This document shows positions 9,497 through 19,810 of a DNA stretch of 64,000 nt, in pieces. The stretch covers positions 124,001 through 188,000 of the forward strand of contig NZ_VTXI01000005.1 in NCBI RefSeq assembly GCF_013114545.1, read 5' to 3'. The DNA comes from Vibrio sp. RE86 (GTDB lineage Bacteria; Pseudomonadota; Gammaproteobacteria; Enterobacterales; Vibrionaceae). A program made the position numbers and the translations under genes. The notes under the pieces are model-generated. The model saw nothing but the letters and a program-made list of their open reading frames with translations, made no database searches and was not told where the DNA came from. Position 1 is the first letter of the stretch. Every line of letters begins with the position of its first letter.

Positions 9497-10567
9497 ATGA
9501 AAGAGAATAAACCTAAGAAAAGTGACTACAAGAAGCCGATACTGATTTCGGCTTCTTTACATGCTGTTTTGATTGTTGCCTTGATTTGGGGAACAGATTT
9601 CACAATGTCCAAACCTGAGCCTGTTGGGCGCATGGTTCAAGCCGTTGTGATTGACCCTGATTTAGTCAGACAGCAAGCTCAACAAATTCGCAGCCAGCGA
9701 GAGCAAGCGGCGAAAAAAGAGCAGGACCGCTTAGATAAGCTGCGCCGTGAAAGCGAACAGCTTGAGAGAAATCGCAAAGCGGAAGAAGAGCGAATTCGAA
9801 AACTGAAAGAGCAGCAAGCTAAAGAGGCTAAAGCGGCTCGAGAAGCTGAAAAACGTCGACTTGCGAAAGAAAAAGAGCGTAAAGCGGAAGAACAACGCGC
9901 TAAAAAAGAGAAAGAGCGCGCTGCAAAGTTAGAAGCAGAGCGTAAGACCAAAGAGCAAGCGGTCAAGAAAGCTGAGCAAGAACGTTTAGCGAAACAAGCG
10001 GCCATTGCTAAAGCAGAGAAAGAGCGAATTGAGCGTGAAAAAGCGGCTCAAGAAGCAAAAGAGAAAGCACGTCGTGAACGTGAAGCGGCTGAAAAAGCTG
10101 AGCAAGAACGTATAGCGAAAGAGAAAGCTGCAAAAGAAGCCGCTGAAAAAGCGCGTAAAGAGACAGAACGTCTCGAACGTTTAGAGCGTGAGCGTAAAGA
10201 GCAAGAAGCGGCATTAAATGACATTTTTGCAGGGTTAGAGTCGGAATCTGAATTGAATAGCTCGGCACGTTCTAGTCATTTATCAAGCGAAGCCGACCGC
10301 TATGGTGCGATTTATACCCAGCTGATTCAGCAGAATCTACTTCTAGAGGACAGTTTCAGGGGAAAGTCGTGCAAGGTTAACTTGCGTCTGATCCCAACGG
10401 GAGCGGACGCAATTGTTGGCGATCTTTCAGTGCTAGGTGGAGACAGCAGATTGTGCGCAGCAACGAAACGGGCTGTTGCTCAAGTAAACAGCTTTCCTCT
10501 ACCGGCTGACCCGGAAGTGGTTAATAAAGTAAAGAATATCAATTTAACTGTAGTACCTGATTTATAA
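9497..10567 (+). CDS. tolA: Tol-Pal energy-transducing protein TolA
   Basis: TolA spans the periplasm to pull on Pal/TolB during envelope constriction. The 356 residues have a membrane anchor (about 16-34), a very long Lys/Glu/Ala/Arg-rich helix (about 60-240) and a globular C-terminal domain (about 265-356). The C-terminal domain holds two Cys ([10 protein letters not shown] and [10 protein letters not shown]) in the positions of the conserved disulfide. The low-complexity helix produces long open frames on the other strand, which are not genes. Confidence 0.95.
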   Translation: MKENKPKKSDYKKPILISASLHAVLIVALIWGTDFTMSKPEPVGRMVQAVVIDPDLVRQQAQQIRSQREQAAKKEQDRLDKLRRESEQLERNRKAEEERIRKLKEQQAKEAKAAREAEKRRLAKEKERKAEEQRAKKEKERAAKLEAERKTKEQAVKKAEQERLAKQAAIAKAEKERIEREKAAQEAKEKARREREAAEKAEQERIAKEKAAKEAAEKARKETERLERLERERKEQEAALNDIFAGLESESELNSSARSSHLSSEADRYGAIYTQLIQQNLLLEDSFRGKSCKVNLRLIPTGADAIVGDLSVLGGDSRLCAATKRAVAQVNSFPLPADPEVVNKVKNINLTVVPDL

Positions 10568-10577
10568 GGAAAAGCTT

Positions 10578-11930
10578 GTGTTAAAGCGACTAATATTAGG
10601 ATGTATGCTCACTGTGATGGGTGTGTTCCAAACCGCAAATGCGGCTCTGGAACTGGTAATTACAGATGGTATTGATTCGGCACGTCCGATAGCAATCGTA
10701 CCATTCAAGTGGGAAGGTGCAGGTAAACTGCCAGAAGATGTGTCTGCTGTGATTGCTTCTGATCTACAGCGAAGTGGTAAGTTTAGTCCAGTGGCGACGA
10801 GCAAAATGCCGCAAACTCCTTACAACGAGTCTGAAGTCGATTTTAGTGCTTGGACAGGACTAGGTGTAGATGCGCTTGTGACAGGCTCTATTACTCAAAA
10901 CGCTGAAGGTAATTACGTCATCAATTATCAACTTGTTGATGTGGTTCGTGGTCAATTAACACAAGGCCAAAGCAAAGCGCTAAGTAATGATGGCCAACTG
11001 GTTCTCTCTAAAGATCACGTTGTCTTTAACAAGCGAGCGACCGTTCCAGGCAAGCGAATGCGCGAATATGCTCACCGAATTTCGGATCTTGTTTATGAAG
11101 CACTTACGGGTGAGAAAGGCGCATTCTTAACACGTATTGCTTATGTTGTAGTGAATGACAAAGAACAGTTCCCATATCAGCTACGTGTTTCTGATTATGA
11201 TGGCTTCAACGAGCGTCTAGTACTTCGTTCTAAGCAGCCGCTAATGTCTCCAGCATGGTCTCCAGATGGTAAAAAGCTTGCGTACGTGAGTTTCCAAAAC
11301 GGTCAAGCTGAAATCTTTATCATGAACATCTATACAGGCGAGCGTGAGAAAGTAACGTCATACCCACGTCACAATGGCGCGCCAAGATTCTCTCCTGATG
11401 GCGGCAAACTGGCATTGGTCCTATCCAAAACGGGTAGCCTGCAGGTGTACACTCTAGACCTAAATACGCGTAAGCTCACCCAAATCACCCGTGGCCGCTC
11501 AAACAATACGGAGCCATTTTGGCACCCTGATGGCAAATCCCTAATCTTTACGTCGGATAGGGGTGGAAAACCTCAAATTTATCAAGTAGATTTGGCAAAT
11601 GGTTCGACTAACCGTTTAACTTGGCAAGGTAGCCAGAACCTAGGTGGACAAATTACACCTGATGGTCGCTTCCTAGTGATGGTTAACCGCAGTAACTCTG
11701 GTTTTAATTTAGCGAAGCTTGATTTAGAAACTGGAGCAATGCAAACGTTGACCAAGACACTGCTTGATGAATCACCAAGTATTGCGCCAAATGGCGGAAT
11801 GGTCATTTATAGCTCGATCTATAACAAAACGAATGTGCTTTCAATGGTGTCCATTGATGGACGATTCAAAGCAAGATTACCGGCGACAAATGGGCGAGTT
11901 CGTGCGCCAGCATGGTCTCCATTTTTGTAG
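10578..11930 (+). CDS. tolB: Tol-Pal periplasmic protein TolB
   Basis: TolB is the periplasmic beta-propeller that shuttles between Pal and TolA. A signal peptide (about 22 residues ending ANA) is followed by an N-terminal alpha/beta domain. The propeller repeats are recognisable as [48 protein letters not shown] and [12 protein letters not shown]. The start is GTG at 10578 after AAGGA; 450 residues is the usual size. Confidence 0.97.
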   Translation: MLKRLILGCMLTVMGVFQTANAALELVITDGIDSARPIAIVPFKWEGAGKLPEDVSAVIASDLQRSGKFSPVATSKMPQTPYNESEVDFSAWTGLGVDALVTGSITQNAEGNYVINYQLVDVVRGQLTQGQSKALSNDGQLVLSKDHVVFNKRATVPGKRMREYAHRISDLVYEALTGEKGAFLTRIAYVVVNDKEQFPYQLRVSDYDGFNERLVLRSKQPLMSPAWSPDGKKLAYVSFQNGQAEIFIMNIYTGEREKVTSYPRHNGAPRFSPDGGKLALVLSKTGSLQVYTLDLNTRKLTQITRGRSNNTEPFWHPDGKSLIFTSDRGGKPQIYQVDLANGSTNRLTWQGSQNLGGQITPDGRFLVMVNRSNSGFNLAKLDLETGAMQTLTKTLLDESPSIAPNGGMVIYSSIYNKTNVLSMVSIDGRFKARLPATNGRVRAPAWSPFL

Positions 11931-11963
11931 CAAGTAAGTATCAATAATAAGGAAACTATAACA

Positions 11964-12494
11964 ATGCAACTGAACAAAGTTCTTAAAGGGCTTCTAATTG
12001 CGCTACCAGTTCTAGCTGTTACAGCATGTAGCTCAAGTGACGATGCAGCAAACACTTCTGGTTCAACTGAAACTAACCAATCTGTAGTAACAGATGGCAA
12101 CACAGTAGTTTCTCCAATTGGCCAAAACGGTGAGCTGTCTGAGCAAGAGCTTAAAGAGCAAGCGCTACGCGAAACTCAAACTATTTACTTCGCATTTGAC
12201 AACGCAACTATCGCTGGCGATTACGAAGCAATGCTTTCTGCACACGCAGCATACCTAAGCAAGAACGCTGACCTTAACGTAACTATCGAAGGTCACGCAG
12301 ACGAGCGTGGTACTCCTGAGTACAACATCGCACTAGGCGAGCGTCGTGCTACAGCAGTTGCTAAGTACCTACAAGCTCTAGGTGTTCAAGCAGACCAAAT
12401 CTCTATCGTTAGCTACGGTGAAGAGAAACCACTTCTTCTAGGTCAATCAGAAGATGTTTACGCTAAGAACCGCCGCGCAGTTCTAGTGTACTAA
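11964..12494 (+). CDS. pal: Peptidoglycan-associated lipoprotein Pal
   Basis: Pal is an outer-membrane lipoprotein that binds peptidoglycan and TolB. The lipobox is VTAC with the lipidated Cys22, followed by a Ser/Asn-rich tether. The OmpA-like domain includes [10 protein letters not shown] and the peptidoglycan-binding segment [20 protein letters not shown] from about residue 108. AAGGAA lies before the ATG. cpoB starts 15 bases after the stop. Confidence 0.98.
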   Translation: MQLNKVLKGLLIALPVLAVTACSSSDDAANTSGSTETNQSVVTDGNTVVSPIGQNGELSEQELKEQALRETQTIYFAFDNATIAGDYEAMLSAHAAYLSKNADLNVTIEGHADERGTPEYNIALGERRATAVAKYLQALGVQADQISIVSYGEEKPLLLGQSEDVYAKNRRAVLVY

Positions 12495-12509
12495 TTGAGG
12501 AATAGCCTC

Positions 12510-13277
12510 ATGTTCAGTAACCTAAAGCGCGTTGTTACGCTTACGTTACTGGCAAGTGCAGCGAGTAGTGTACTCGCTGCACCAGCTCCAGTATCCGACC
12601 TAAGCGGTAGCAATACTGCCATTTCTTCCTCTTCAGCTCGTGGAAGCGAAACTGATATTCAGCGCTTAGAGCGCCTATTGGAAAACCGAAATCGTGTTCA
12701 GTTGCAAATGCAACAACAGCTTGACGAGATGGCGTTAGAAATTAGTGAGCTTCGTGGTCAACTTGAGAAAAGCACGTACGACATGCAGCAAATGTTGACG
12801 CGTCAACGTGAGCTCTTTATCGAACTCGATAAGGTGCGCAGTCAAACATCAGCGCCTGTCGTTGCAGACAAAACGGAACCAGCGAAGCCTGCTGGAGGGA
12901 CGTTTAGCTCTGACGCCAACGAGCAGACAGCGTATCAGAATGCTGTTGATCTCATTTTGAAAAAGCGTGATTACACCGGTGCGATCGCTGCTTTCCAACA
13001 GTTTCAAAAAGATTATCCAGACTCAAGCTTCACGCCTAACTCTCACTATTGGTTAGGACAGCTCTATTTTGCTAAAAAGCAGGACAAAGAAGCGGTGAAG
13101 AGCTTTGCAGCGGTAATCACTTACAAAGATTCGAACAAGCGAGCAGACGCGCTCGTTAAACTAGGTGATATTGCCAAGCGCAATAACAATGAAGCTCAAG
13201 CGAAGAAGTACTATCAACAAGTCGTTGATGAGTATCCAAGCAGTGCATCAGCAAACTTAGCGAAACAAAATCTTTAG
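12510..13277 (+). CDS. cpoB: Cell division coordinator CpoB (YbgF)
   Basis: CpoB couples Tol-Pal action to peptidoglycan synthesis at the septum. The ATG at 12510 is chosen over an in-frame TTG at 12495 because GAGG lies nine bases before it. The protein then starts with a clean signal peptide ending VLA-AP. An N-terminal coiled coil (about 45-100, Gln/Glu/Leu-rich) precedes TPR repeats (AYQNAVDLILKKRDYTGAI, SHYWLGQLYF, ALVKLGDIA). The product is 255 residues. It is the last gene of the tol operon. Confidence 0.94.
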   Translation: MFSNLKRVVTLTLLASAASSVLAAPAPVSDLSGSNTAISSSSARGSETDIQRLERLLENRNRVQLQMQQQLDEMALEISELRGQLEKSTYDMQQMLTRQRELFIELDKVRSQTSAPVVADKTEPAKPAGGTFSSDANEQTAYQNAVDLILKKRDYTGAIAAFQQFQKDYPDSSFTPNSHYWLGQLYFAKKQDKEAVKSFAAVITYKDSNKRADALVKLGDIAKRNNNEAQAKKYYQQVVDEYPSSASANLAKQNL

Positions 13278-13294
13278 TTTCGGATCAAAGAATT

Positions 13295-13321
13295 AAAAGG
13301 AGCCCATGTTGCTCCTTTTTT
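13295..13321 (+). terminator. Terminator after cpoB
   Basis: AAAAGGAGC and GCTCCTTTT arms enclose a 7-base loop, followed by a T run. It closes the tol-pal operon. Confidence 0.88.
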
Positions 13322-13403
13322 GTTGCTTTCCTTTAAGAGTGGAATCTGCATATCTGTGGGGTTACAATACTCGGATTACTGGAAGTAGCGTAGCGCAAGA
13401 GCA

Positions 13404-14465
13404 ATGAGCCACATATTAGATAAAATCGAAACAGTTTACCCATTCCCACCAAAACCGGTTCCACTGTCAGAAGACGAAAAACAAGCGTACACCGCAAATA
13501 TTAAAAAGCTTCTGAAAGAGAAAGACGCGGTTTTAATTGCCCATTATTACACTGACCCTGAAATTCAAGCACTTGCTGAAGAGACAGGCGGCTTTGTGGG
13601 TGACTCTCTTGAAATGGCCAAGTTTGGTAACCGTCATCCAGCAAGCACGCTGATCATCGGTGGTGTTCGCTTTATGGGTGAATCCGCTAAGATTCTGACT
13701 CCAGAAAAACGCATCCTGATGCCAACCTTAGAAGCAGAGTGTTCTTTGGATCTTGGTTGTCCGGCTGATAAGTTCTCTGAGTTCTGTGACGCACACCCTG
13801 ACCACACGGTTGTTGTTTATGCCAACACATCGGCAGCAGTAAAAGCGCGCGCAGATTGGGTGGTAACGTCAAGTATTGCCCTAGAGATCGTTGAGCACCT
13901 AGACGCTGAAGACAAGCCAATTATTTGGGGTCCAGACCGCCATTTAGGTTCTTACATTTCGAACAAGACCGGCGCAGACATGCTGCTATGGCAAGGTGAG
14001 TGTATCGTTCACGATGAGTTCTCGGCTGATGCACTGCGTAAGATGAAATCTGTCTACCCAGACGCAGCGATCTTGGTTCACCCAGAATCACCGGCAAGTG
14101 TTGTAGAGCTTGCAGATGCAGTGGGTTCTACTAGTCAGCTGATTAAAGCCGCTAAAGAGCTTCCTCATCAGAAAATGATCGTAGCAACGGATAAAGGTAT
14201 CTTCTTTAAGATGCAGCAGTTGGTTCCAGAGAAAGAACTAATCGAAGCACCAACAGCCGGCGCTGGTGCGACATGTCGTAGCTGCGCGCATTGTCCTTGG
14301 ATGGCAATGAACGGTCTAAAAGCGATTGAAGCGGCACTGCGTGAAGGCGGAGAAGAGCATGAAATCTTTGTTGATGAAGCGCTGCGTGTTAAGTCATTGA
14401 TTCCATTAAATCGCATGCTAGATTTTGCTGAACAGCTAAATATGCAGGTTAAAGGTAACGCGTAA
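13404..14465 (+). CDS. nadA: Quinolinate synthase NadA
   Basis: NadA condenses iminoaspartate with dihydroxyacetone phosphate to quinolinate in NAD synthesis, using a [4Fe-4S] cluster. The three ligand Cys are visible: in ECSLDLGCP near 113, in GECIVHDEF near 200, and in [13 protein letters not shown] near 297. The [16 protein letters not shown] and VGDSLEMA motifs are also present. Length 353 is typical. It is a single gene between two terminators. Confidence 0.98.
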   Translation: MSHILDKIETVYPFPPKPVPLSEDEKQAYTANIKKLLKEKDAVLIAHYYTDPEIQALAEETGGFVGDSLEMAKFGNRHPASTLIIGGVRFMGESAKILTPEKRILMPTLEAECSLDLGCPADKFSEFCDAHPDHTVVVYANTSAAVKARADWVVTSSIALEIVEHLDAEDKPIIWGPDRHLGSYISNKTGADMLLWQGECIVHDEFSADALRKMKSVYPDAAILVHPESPASVVELADAVGSTSQLIKAAKELPHQKMIVATDKGIFFKMQQLVPEKELIEAPTAGAGATCRSCAHCPWMAMNGLKAIEAALREGGEEHEIFVDEALRVKSLIPLNRMLDFAEQLNMQVKGNA

Positions 14466-14487
14466 ACCGCTTGTTATCACACTTTTG

Positions 14488-14515
14488 AAACCAGCCGCTT
14501 ATGGCTGGTTTTTTT
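14488..14515 (+). terminator. Terminator after nadA
   Basis: AACCAGCC and GGCTGGTT arms with a 6-base loop are followed by T7. Confidence 0.9.
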
Positions 14516-14569
14516 ATCGCTTTTGTTACGTTACAAGTAATCATCGAAGCAAATACAGTAAGGAGTACT

Positions 14570-15607
14570 ATGTCCCTCTGGGTAATATTTAGAAAGTGGC
14601 TACACACTCATCTATTTAATTTAAGCAATCGCAATCTAGCCATTTTGCTCGGCGTTTATGTTGTCTTGTCATGGACATTATTGAGAGCAAGTGGTGAGTA
14701 TTCACTTACTGATGAGCTATCAACGTTCGTCTATTTCTTGATGGTGACAGCGTCGACCGTCGGGTATGGTGACTACTCCCCAGAAAGCGTCGCAGGTAAG
14801 TGGGTAGTGATCTTGTTGGTTATTCCGGGTGGATTAACACTATTTGCAGCATTGATAGGTCGCTTAGCGACAAGCGCTGTTGAGTATTGGCGTGCAGGTA
14901 TATTAGGTAAACGGAGAGTTGGTGTGGAAAATCATATATTACTGTTGGGTTGGAATGGGCAGCGTACTATGCACCTCATTCGCATGTTGCAGCATGAAGA
15001 AGAAGGAAAACGCCCGATTGTACTGTGTAGTCGATCTGATATTGAGAACCCACTGCCAGGTGAAATAGGGTTTGTGAAGGTGACAAGTTACACTGACTCC
15101 CAAGAGATGGAAAAGGCGGCAATTCAAAAGGCGAGTTGTATCGTCGTTGATAACCTAGAAGATGATATTACGCTATCGGCTGCACTCTACAGCGCGAACG
15201 TCAATCCAAATGCACATCTATTGGCTTACTTCAAAGATGAAGCCTTGAGTAATCTTCTGAATCAACACTGCCCGAATGCAGAGTGTATTCCTGCTGTTGG
15301 GGCTGAGATGCTGGCAAAAGCGGCGGTAGACCCAGGTTCAAGTGCACTTCATCAAGAGCTTTTAGCATCAACGCGAGGAATGACTCAGTACTCAACGGAG
15401 TATCCGTCAGATCGTTCGACGATATTAGTGCAAGATGCGTTTCAATTTATGAAGCAAGCCCATCAAGCGACCTTGATTGCCTTAGATGTGGGGCACGGCA
15501 TTGAGCTCAACCCTGATCTTGATAGAGAAATCTCACCGGGTTCAAAGGTGTTCTACATTGCTGACGAACGAATTGACGAGTTTGCTTGGCACAAAATAGA
15601 CAAGTAG
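14570..15607 (+). CDS. Potassium channel with RCK domain (Kch-like)
   Basis: This is an inner-membrane ion channel of 345 residues. Two membrane helices flank a pore with the selectivity filter TVGYGD (about residues 60-65). A cytosolic Rossmann-type RCK domain (HILLLGWNGQRTMHLIRML from about 119) follows, and an additional C-terminal domain is likely. ATG at 14570 is used because AAGGAG precedes it; the frame extending to 14501 starts inside the nadA terminator. Shorter than E. coli Kch (417), so the exact orthology is uncertain. Confidence 0.88.
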   Translation: MSLWVIFRKWLHTHLFNLSNRNLAILLGVYVVLSWTLLRASGEYSLTDELSTFVYFLMVTASTVGYGDYSPESVAGKWVVILLVIPGGLTLFAALIGRLATSAVEYWRAGILGKRRVGVENHILLLGWNGQRTMHLIRMLQHEEEGKRPIVLCSRSDIENPLPGEIGFVKVTSYTDSQEMEKAAIQKASCIVVDNLEDDITLSAALYSANVNPNAHLLAYFKDEALSNLLNQHCPNAECIPAVGAEMLAKAAVDPGSSALHQELLASTRGMTQYSTEYPSDRSTILVQDAFQFMKQAHQATLIALDVGHGIELNPDLDREISPGSKVFYIADERIDEFAWHKIDK

Positions 15608-15612
15608 AAACG

Positions 15613-15642
15613 AAAAATCGCAGCCGAAACTGCGATTTTTTT
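15613..15642. terminator. Bidirectional terminator
   Basis: AAAAATCGCAG and CTGCGATTTTT arms with a 6-base loop carry A and T runs on both sides. It can serve both the channel gene and the convergent UPF0149 gene. Confidence 0.9.
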
Positions 15643-15662
15643 GTTCAGCGACAAGTGGTCGA

Positions 15663-16232
15663 TTATGGCTGTTCAACTAGCATCGAACCACGCATCGTCA
15701 GGCCGCATAGCATGGTTGGCATTGCGTTGAAGATTTCTTCAAACTGCTCTAATCCTTCAATACCTTGTTCTGCCAACGTAGCGATAGACGTTTCTGGGTC
15801 ATAAAGCATACTCAGAGACAGCAACACACCACCTAGCAGTGCATTGTCTTCACTTTCTTCTGGCATAATGGTTTCCCAATCATCACGAGCCAGTTGCCAA
15901 CCTTGCAGTACACCTTCACAGAAATCTCGTGTTGCTTCGGTCACAATGTCTTCTTCATCCAGTGTACATGCTTCTGGCCACACCCAACGGTTTTCAAGTA
16001 GTGCGGGGCGGTATTCGTTCCACAGGTTGATGATATGTTCGATATAGGTTTCTAACTGTTCACCATCACCAAATGGCGCGACTTCTTCACCACCCCAAAG
16101 GAAGGGTAGCCACTCATGTGGAGTCAATACATGAGGTGCAGCAGCCATCGCTGTTACAAAGCCATGTGTTTTCGCTTCGTTAATAAGCTTACCTTCAAGT
16201 TCAGGTAAAGAGAGAAGTTGTTGTAGAGTCAA
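15663..16232 (-). CDS. UPF0149 (YecA/YgfB) family protein
   Basis: An acidic helical protein of 189 residues. It has the family pattern HGFVTAMAAAPHVLTPHEWLPFLWGG near the N-terminus and ATRDFCEGVLQGWQLARDDW in the middle. It lacks the C-terminal Cys-rich SEC-C motif of E. coli YecA. The family is widespread but its biochemical role is unclear. It is convergent with the channel gene and divergent from the hybrid kinase. Confidence 0.8.
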   Translation of the reverse strand: MTLQQLLSLPELEGKLINEAKTHGFVTAMAAAPHVLTPHEWLPFLWGGEEVAPFGDGEQLETYIEHIINLWNEYRPALLENRWVWPEACTLDEEDIVTEATRDFCEGVLQGWQLARDDWETIMPEESEDNALLGGVLLSLSMLYDPETSIATLAEQGIEGLEQFEEIFNAMPTMLCGLTMRGSMLVEQP

Positions 16233-16288
16233 AATAGCTACCCTATAAAAGTTGGGACTTGTGATGTGGCAATGGTAACAGTCAAGAC

Positions 16289-16329
16289 TTGATAGAAAAA
16301 GGTTGCTGTGTATATATATTCGCTATAAT
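16289..16329 (+). promoter_or_regulatory. Candidate promoter region of the hybrid kinase gene
   Basis: TTGATA (16289-16294) with 16 bases to TATATA (16311-16316), and a separate consensus TATAAT at 16324-16329, lie in the AT-rich divergent intergenic region. Which is used cannot be decided by eye. Confidence 0.35.
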
Positions 16330-16359
16330 TTTTATTAAACAACAAAAATTCAAAGATTT

Positions 16360-18792
16360 ATGGATATACGCTCGTCGTTAAAAAGGAAAAGTATTATTGC
16401 GCTAGCCATCTATTTGGCACTGGCTGTCGCATTGATTGGTACGATCAGCTATATGGTCGTTGAGCCGCCGACGCGCGAGCAACTGACCAAAAACCTCGAC
16501 TTACGCACAGAGCTTATCTCCACACAGATCAAAGAACCTATTAATAAGTCTCTTGGTATCTTGCAAGGCGTCGTCAGTATTGGCAGTAACAACGAGTCGC
16601 AAGAACATCAAGCATACTTACTGCACAAACTGTTTTCATTGATTGATGACGTGACCATCAGTGGCGGTTTATGGCCAGTACCTTATTCTGTCGAGTCAGA
16701 CCAGGCATTCAAAAGTCTTTTCTTTAATCGCGCTAATGATGGGAAAGTGGATCAAATCCTCTCATGGGATAACCCTCAATCGGGTGGTTATAACAGTGAA
16801 ATGTGGTACACCTCAGTCGTCGATAAACCCCTAGGTACGGTCTCATGGTCTCCGGTTTATATTGATTCGTTCACCCATATCCAGATGATTACTGCCTCCT
16901 CGCCCTATTATATTGATGGCCAGTTTGCTGGCGTCGCAACGGTTGATATCTCATTGGAGTCGTTAGTTGACTTCGTTCGATTACACGCCGAAGAGTATGA
17001 TCTTGGCGTGATACTCCGTGATGGCTATGGTGACGTGATCACCGAATATAACTTCCAACTCGCAGACAATATCTACATCAGTAAGCACACATTTGGTGAC
17101 TTCAATTGGAGTGTTGATGTCGTGAATGCGAAACGCTTAGTGGCTGAGCAGGTCTATGACTTGGTCACGAAAGTTGAGGCCGTAATTGTGCCTATCATGT
17201 TGGCATTCGTAATGTTTGGCTACTTCTTGATCAATCGCTTCTTAATCTCTCCAATTGTTGTCATTGCGCGCAGCGTAGAAGAGTCCAAACAGGGTGGCAC
17301 AATTGAACTTCGCTACAACAGTAACGATGAAATCAAATATTTGATCGACTCATTCAATCAAAAAACGGTCTATCTCGAAGAAGAGAAAGTAAAAGCACAA
17401 GCGTCAACCAAAGCGAAAAGCGCATTTTTAGCCACTTTGTCCCATGAGATTCGAACCCCGATGAATGGCGTGTTAGGTACGGCACAAATTCTACTGAAAA
17501 GCGACCTGACTAACGAGCAGCGCAAACACATGAAGACGCTTTACGAATCAGGCGAGCATATGATGACGCTGCTCAATGAGATTCTCGACTTCTCCAAGGT
17601 TGAGCAAGGGCGTATCGAACTCGAACGCGCGCCATTTCCGCTAGAGGCGATCATAGGGAGTATTAATAGTGTTTACTATACCTTGTGCTCAGAAAAGGGC
17701 TTACAGTTCAAAGTGTATTCAGAGGTACCTGAAGGGCGCTGGTATCAGTGTGATAAAGCACGTTTAAGACAAGTTCTGTTTAACTTGCTCAACAATGCCG
17801 TTAAGTTCACGTCTCGTGGGTATGTAGAAGCGAGCTTTAAAGAAGAGAGAAGAGGAGCGGACAACTACCTTATTATCCGTGTGAGAGATACCGGTATTGG
17901 TATCGACAAGTCTGCGCAAGATAAAATCTTCAAACCTTTTGAGCAGGCAGAGTCTTCAACGACTCGCCGTTTTGGAGGAACAGGACTAGGCCTTGCGATT
18001 GTGAAACAGCTTTGCGAATTAATGGATGGGGATATCAAACTCACCAGCGAAGTCGGGATTGGCTCGAGTTTTGAAGTCGCTCTTAGACTCGATGTGAGTG
18101 AGCCAATTTTGTCCGAATTTACCGAACATGAACGATTAGATTACCGTGGCCTCAAAGTGCTGATTGTGGAAGATAATCGCACCAACTCAATCATACTGAA
18201 TACCTTTATGACCAATAAAGGCTTCTTTTGCGACTGTGTTGAAAATGGCGAACTTGCGGTACACGCCGTCAGAACAGGAGAATACGACCTTATTCTAATG
18301 GATAACCACATGCCAGTGATGGACGGCGTCGAATCTACCACCGCAATTCGATCACTGCCAGATGATCGGTCGAACGTGCTTATTTTTGGCTGTACTGCGG
18401 ATGTATTCAAAGATACATGGAAACGAATGATGGCGGCTGGCACGAATTACATCATCTCTAAACCTATCGATGAAACTGAACTTGATGATGCCTTGTTGAG
18501 CCACTCAGCTCAGCTGTACCAATATAAACCTAAGCTACTCAAGATGGCGAAAGAACCCGCTCAAATTCTCGTAGAAGAGCCTTTGATGATGTTCTTTATG
18601 GCCATAGAAAATCAGGACCTAAAAACGGCGAAAACGAACTTTGAACAGATAAAACATCGCCTAGGCAACGAAGTATCTGGTGTTTTAGAAAGTAACCTAA
18701 CACAGATTAATACCGATTTATCTGAAGGGAAATTTCCAACTCAAGATGATATCGATGTTCTAGCAGTAGAATTAAAAGATTACTGTAACTAA
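16360..18792 (+). CDS. Hybrid sensor histidine kinase with Cache sensor and receiver
   Basis: Membrane signalling protein of 810 residues. The order is TM1 (about 12-33), a periplasmic Cache-like domain (about 40-260, with WYTSVVDKPLG and SPYYIDGQFAGVATVDISLE), TM2 (about 273-292), HAMP, HisKA with His362 in LSHEIRTPMNG, HATPase (N box NLLNNAVKFT 475-484, DTGIGI 510-515, GGTGLGLAI 539-547), receiver with Asp648 in ILMDNHMPVMDG, and about 100 further C-terminal residues. No clear Hpt His motif was found in the tail. No response regulator adjoins it, so the partner is elsewhere. The small-molecule ligand is unknown. No clear ribosome site precedes the ATG. Confidence 0.92.
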   Translation: MDIRSSLKRKSIIALAIYLALAVALIGTISYMVVEPPTREQLTKNLDLRTELISTQIKEPINKSLGILQGVVSIGSNNESQEHQAYLLHKLFSLIDDVTISGGLWPVPYSVESDQAFKSLFFNRANDGKVDQILSWDNPQSGGYNSEMWYTSVVDKPLGTVSWSPVYIDSFTHIQMITASSPYYIDGQFAGVATVDISLESLVDFVRLHAEEYDLGVILRDGYGDVITEYNFQLADNIYISKHTFGDFNWSVDVVNAKRLVAEQVYDLVTKVEAVIVPIMLAFVMFGYFLINRFLISPIVVIARSVEESKQGGTIELRYNSNDEIKYLIDSFNQKTVYLEEEKVKAQASTKAKSAFLATLSHEIRTPMNGVLGTAQILLKSDLTNEQRKHMKTLYESGEHMMTLLNEILDFSKVEQGRIELERAPFPLEAIIGSINSVYYTLCSEKGLQFKVYSEVPEGRWYQCDKARLRQVLFNLLNNAVKFTSRGYVEASFKEERRGADNYLIIRVRDTGIGIDKSAQDKIFKPFEQAESSTTRRFGGTGLGLAIVKQLCELMDGDIKLTSEVGIGSSFEVALRLDVSEPILSEFTEHERLDYRGLKVLIVEDNRTNSIILNTFMTNKGFFCDCVENGELAVHAVRTGEYDLILMDNHMPVMDGVESTTAIRSLPDDRSNVLIFGCTADVFKDTWKRMMAAGTNYIISKPIDETELDDALLSHSAQLYQYKPKLLKMAKEPAQILVEEPLMMFFMAIENQDLKTAKTNFEQIKHRLGNEVSGVLESNLTQINTDLSEGKFPTQDDIDVLAVELKDYCN

Positions 18793-19015
18793 ATTACATC
18801 AATGTGATGAATAATTGTTCTAAGTCACGAAAGTTAGCGATTTCATCTAGTTTAATTCCATAATTTGGTTGTTTATTTACTTCTTTGTTTTAACTTTGAA
18901 ATCTAAAACTGTAATTTTAATGATTTAATAGCCTTATCAACTGGTCAGTATGATTGGTTGTAGAGGTATGTTTTGTTGATTCGTTGATTTTATAGTTTTT
19001 TGTTTTGAGGTAAGA

Positions 19016-19465
19016 ATGAAGTCTCGTGGACCTTTTTGCATTCGCAACGCTGCTGCAGATACGTTTGCAATGGTAGTTTTCTGCTTTATTTCTGGAATGA
19101 TCATTGAGATTTTCATTTCGGGTATGACGTTTGAGCAATCTCTTGCTTCACGAACTCTATCGATTCCCGTCAATATCGCTATCGCTTGGCCTTACGGTAT
19201 GTTCCGTGATTTTGTACTACGCCAAGGTTCACGCCTTTCTGACACAGGTGTGATGAAAAACATCTCCGACCTTGTCGCTTACGTGCTATTCCAATCGCCC
19301 GTGTATGCCGCGATTCTTTTCACTGTTGGTGCATCGACTGATCAAATTATCACGGCAGTGACATCTAACGCTGTAGTTTCATGCGGAATGGGTGTGCTTT
19401 ATGGTTACTTCCTAGATATGTGCCGTAAATGGTTCAAAGTACCGGGCTACTATCAGGAAGCCTAA
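19016..19465 (+). CDS. alaE: L-alanine exporter AlaE
   Basis: A 149-residue inner-membrane protein with about four hydrophobic segments. It shows [41 protein letters not shown] and [14 protein letters not shown], the pattern of the AlaE family that exports L-alanine. TGAGGT lies upstream of the ATG. It is monocistronic, located just before the tRNA-Ser gene. Confidence 0.93.
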   Translation: MKSRGPFCIRNAAADTFAMVVFCFISGMIIEIFISGMTFEQSLASRTLSIPVNIAIAWPYGMFRDFVLRQGSRLSDTGVMKNISDLVAYVLFQSPVYAAILFTVGASTDQIITAVTSNAVVSCGMGVLYGYFLDMCRKWFKVPGYYQEA

Positions 19466-19540
19466 TTGCATGATTCATGATCGAATGTGTTAGTTAATAA
19501 CCAATCAAACAATCTAAGACGCTTTTTTTAGGTATTAGGC

Positions 19541-19569
19541 TTGACCTAACCCATTAGAATCATTAAATT
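19541..19569 (+). promoter_or_regulatory. Promoter of tRNA-Ser
   Basis: TTGACC, 17 bases and TAAATT form a strong sigma-70 promoter. The GC-rich discriminator AGCGCC just after the -10 is typical of stringently controlled stable-RNA promoters. The tRNA 5' end lies 40 bases downstream. Confidence 0.75.
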
Positions 19570-19609
19570 AGCGCCTCGTTGGTTAACGATACCAACCACA
19601 ATTTGATTC

Positions 19610-19697
19610 GGTGAGTTGTCCGAGTGGCTGAAGGAGCACGCCTGGAAAGTGTGTATACGGCAACGTATCGAGAGTTCGAATCTCTCACTCACCGCCA
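19610..19697 (+). tRNA. tRNA-Ser (anticodon GGA)
   Basis: The 88-base gene folds with acceptor arms GGTGAGT (19610-19616) and ACTCACC (19687-19693), discriminator G and an encoded CCA (19695-19697). The anticodon stem CACGC/GTGTG encloses the loop CTGGAAA, giving anticodon GGA. A long variable arm (ACGGCAACGT region) and a T loop containing TTCGAAT fit a class II serine tRNA. Its 3' end is the insertion point of the 24-kb island. Confidence 0.97.
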
Positions 19698-19702
19698 CAT
19701 TC
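19682..19702 (+). repeat. attL: left 21-bp direct repeat of the island
   Basis: The last 16 bases of the tRNA gene plus five more bases (CTCTCACTCACCGCC, then ACATTC) are repeated exactly at 43761-43781 in the same orientation. Together with the adjacent integrase this marks the left junction. Confidence 0.93.
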
Positions 19703-19708
19703 ATGATT

Positions 19709-19733
19709 AAAGACGTCCCAGGACGTCTTTTTT
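19709..19733 (+). terminator. Island-borne terminator now serving tRNA-Ser
   Basis: AAGACGTC and GACGTCTT arms with a 4-base loop and a T run lie 12 bases after the tRNA CCA, inside the island. It substitutes for the terminator found just beyond attR (43784-43812). Confidence 0.88.
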
Positions 19734-19810
19734 CTTGCCTAAAGAAAAGTAAAATCAATAACTTACGTGTTTTTACGGTCTCAAGAGCTTTCATTAAATC
19801 CCACGACACA

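Noticed and set aside
9679..10268. Long minus-strand open frames across tolA
   Set aside because: They are by-products of the Lys/Glu/Ala-rich coiled-coil codons on the plus strand and have Ser/Leu/Arg-rich low-complexity sequence.
14501..14569. Potassium channel gene starting at 14501
   Set aside because: That codon lies in the nadA terminator loop; AAGGAG precedes the ATG at 14570.
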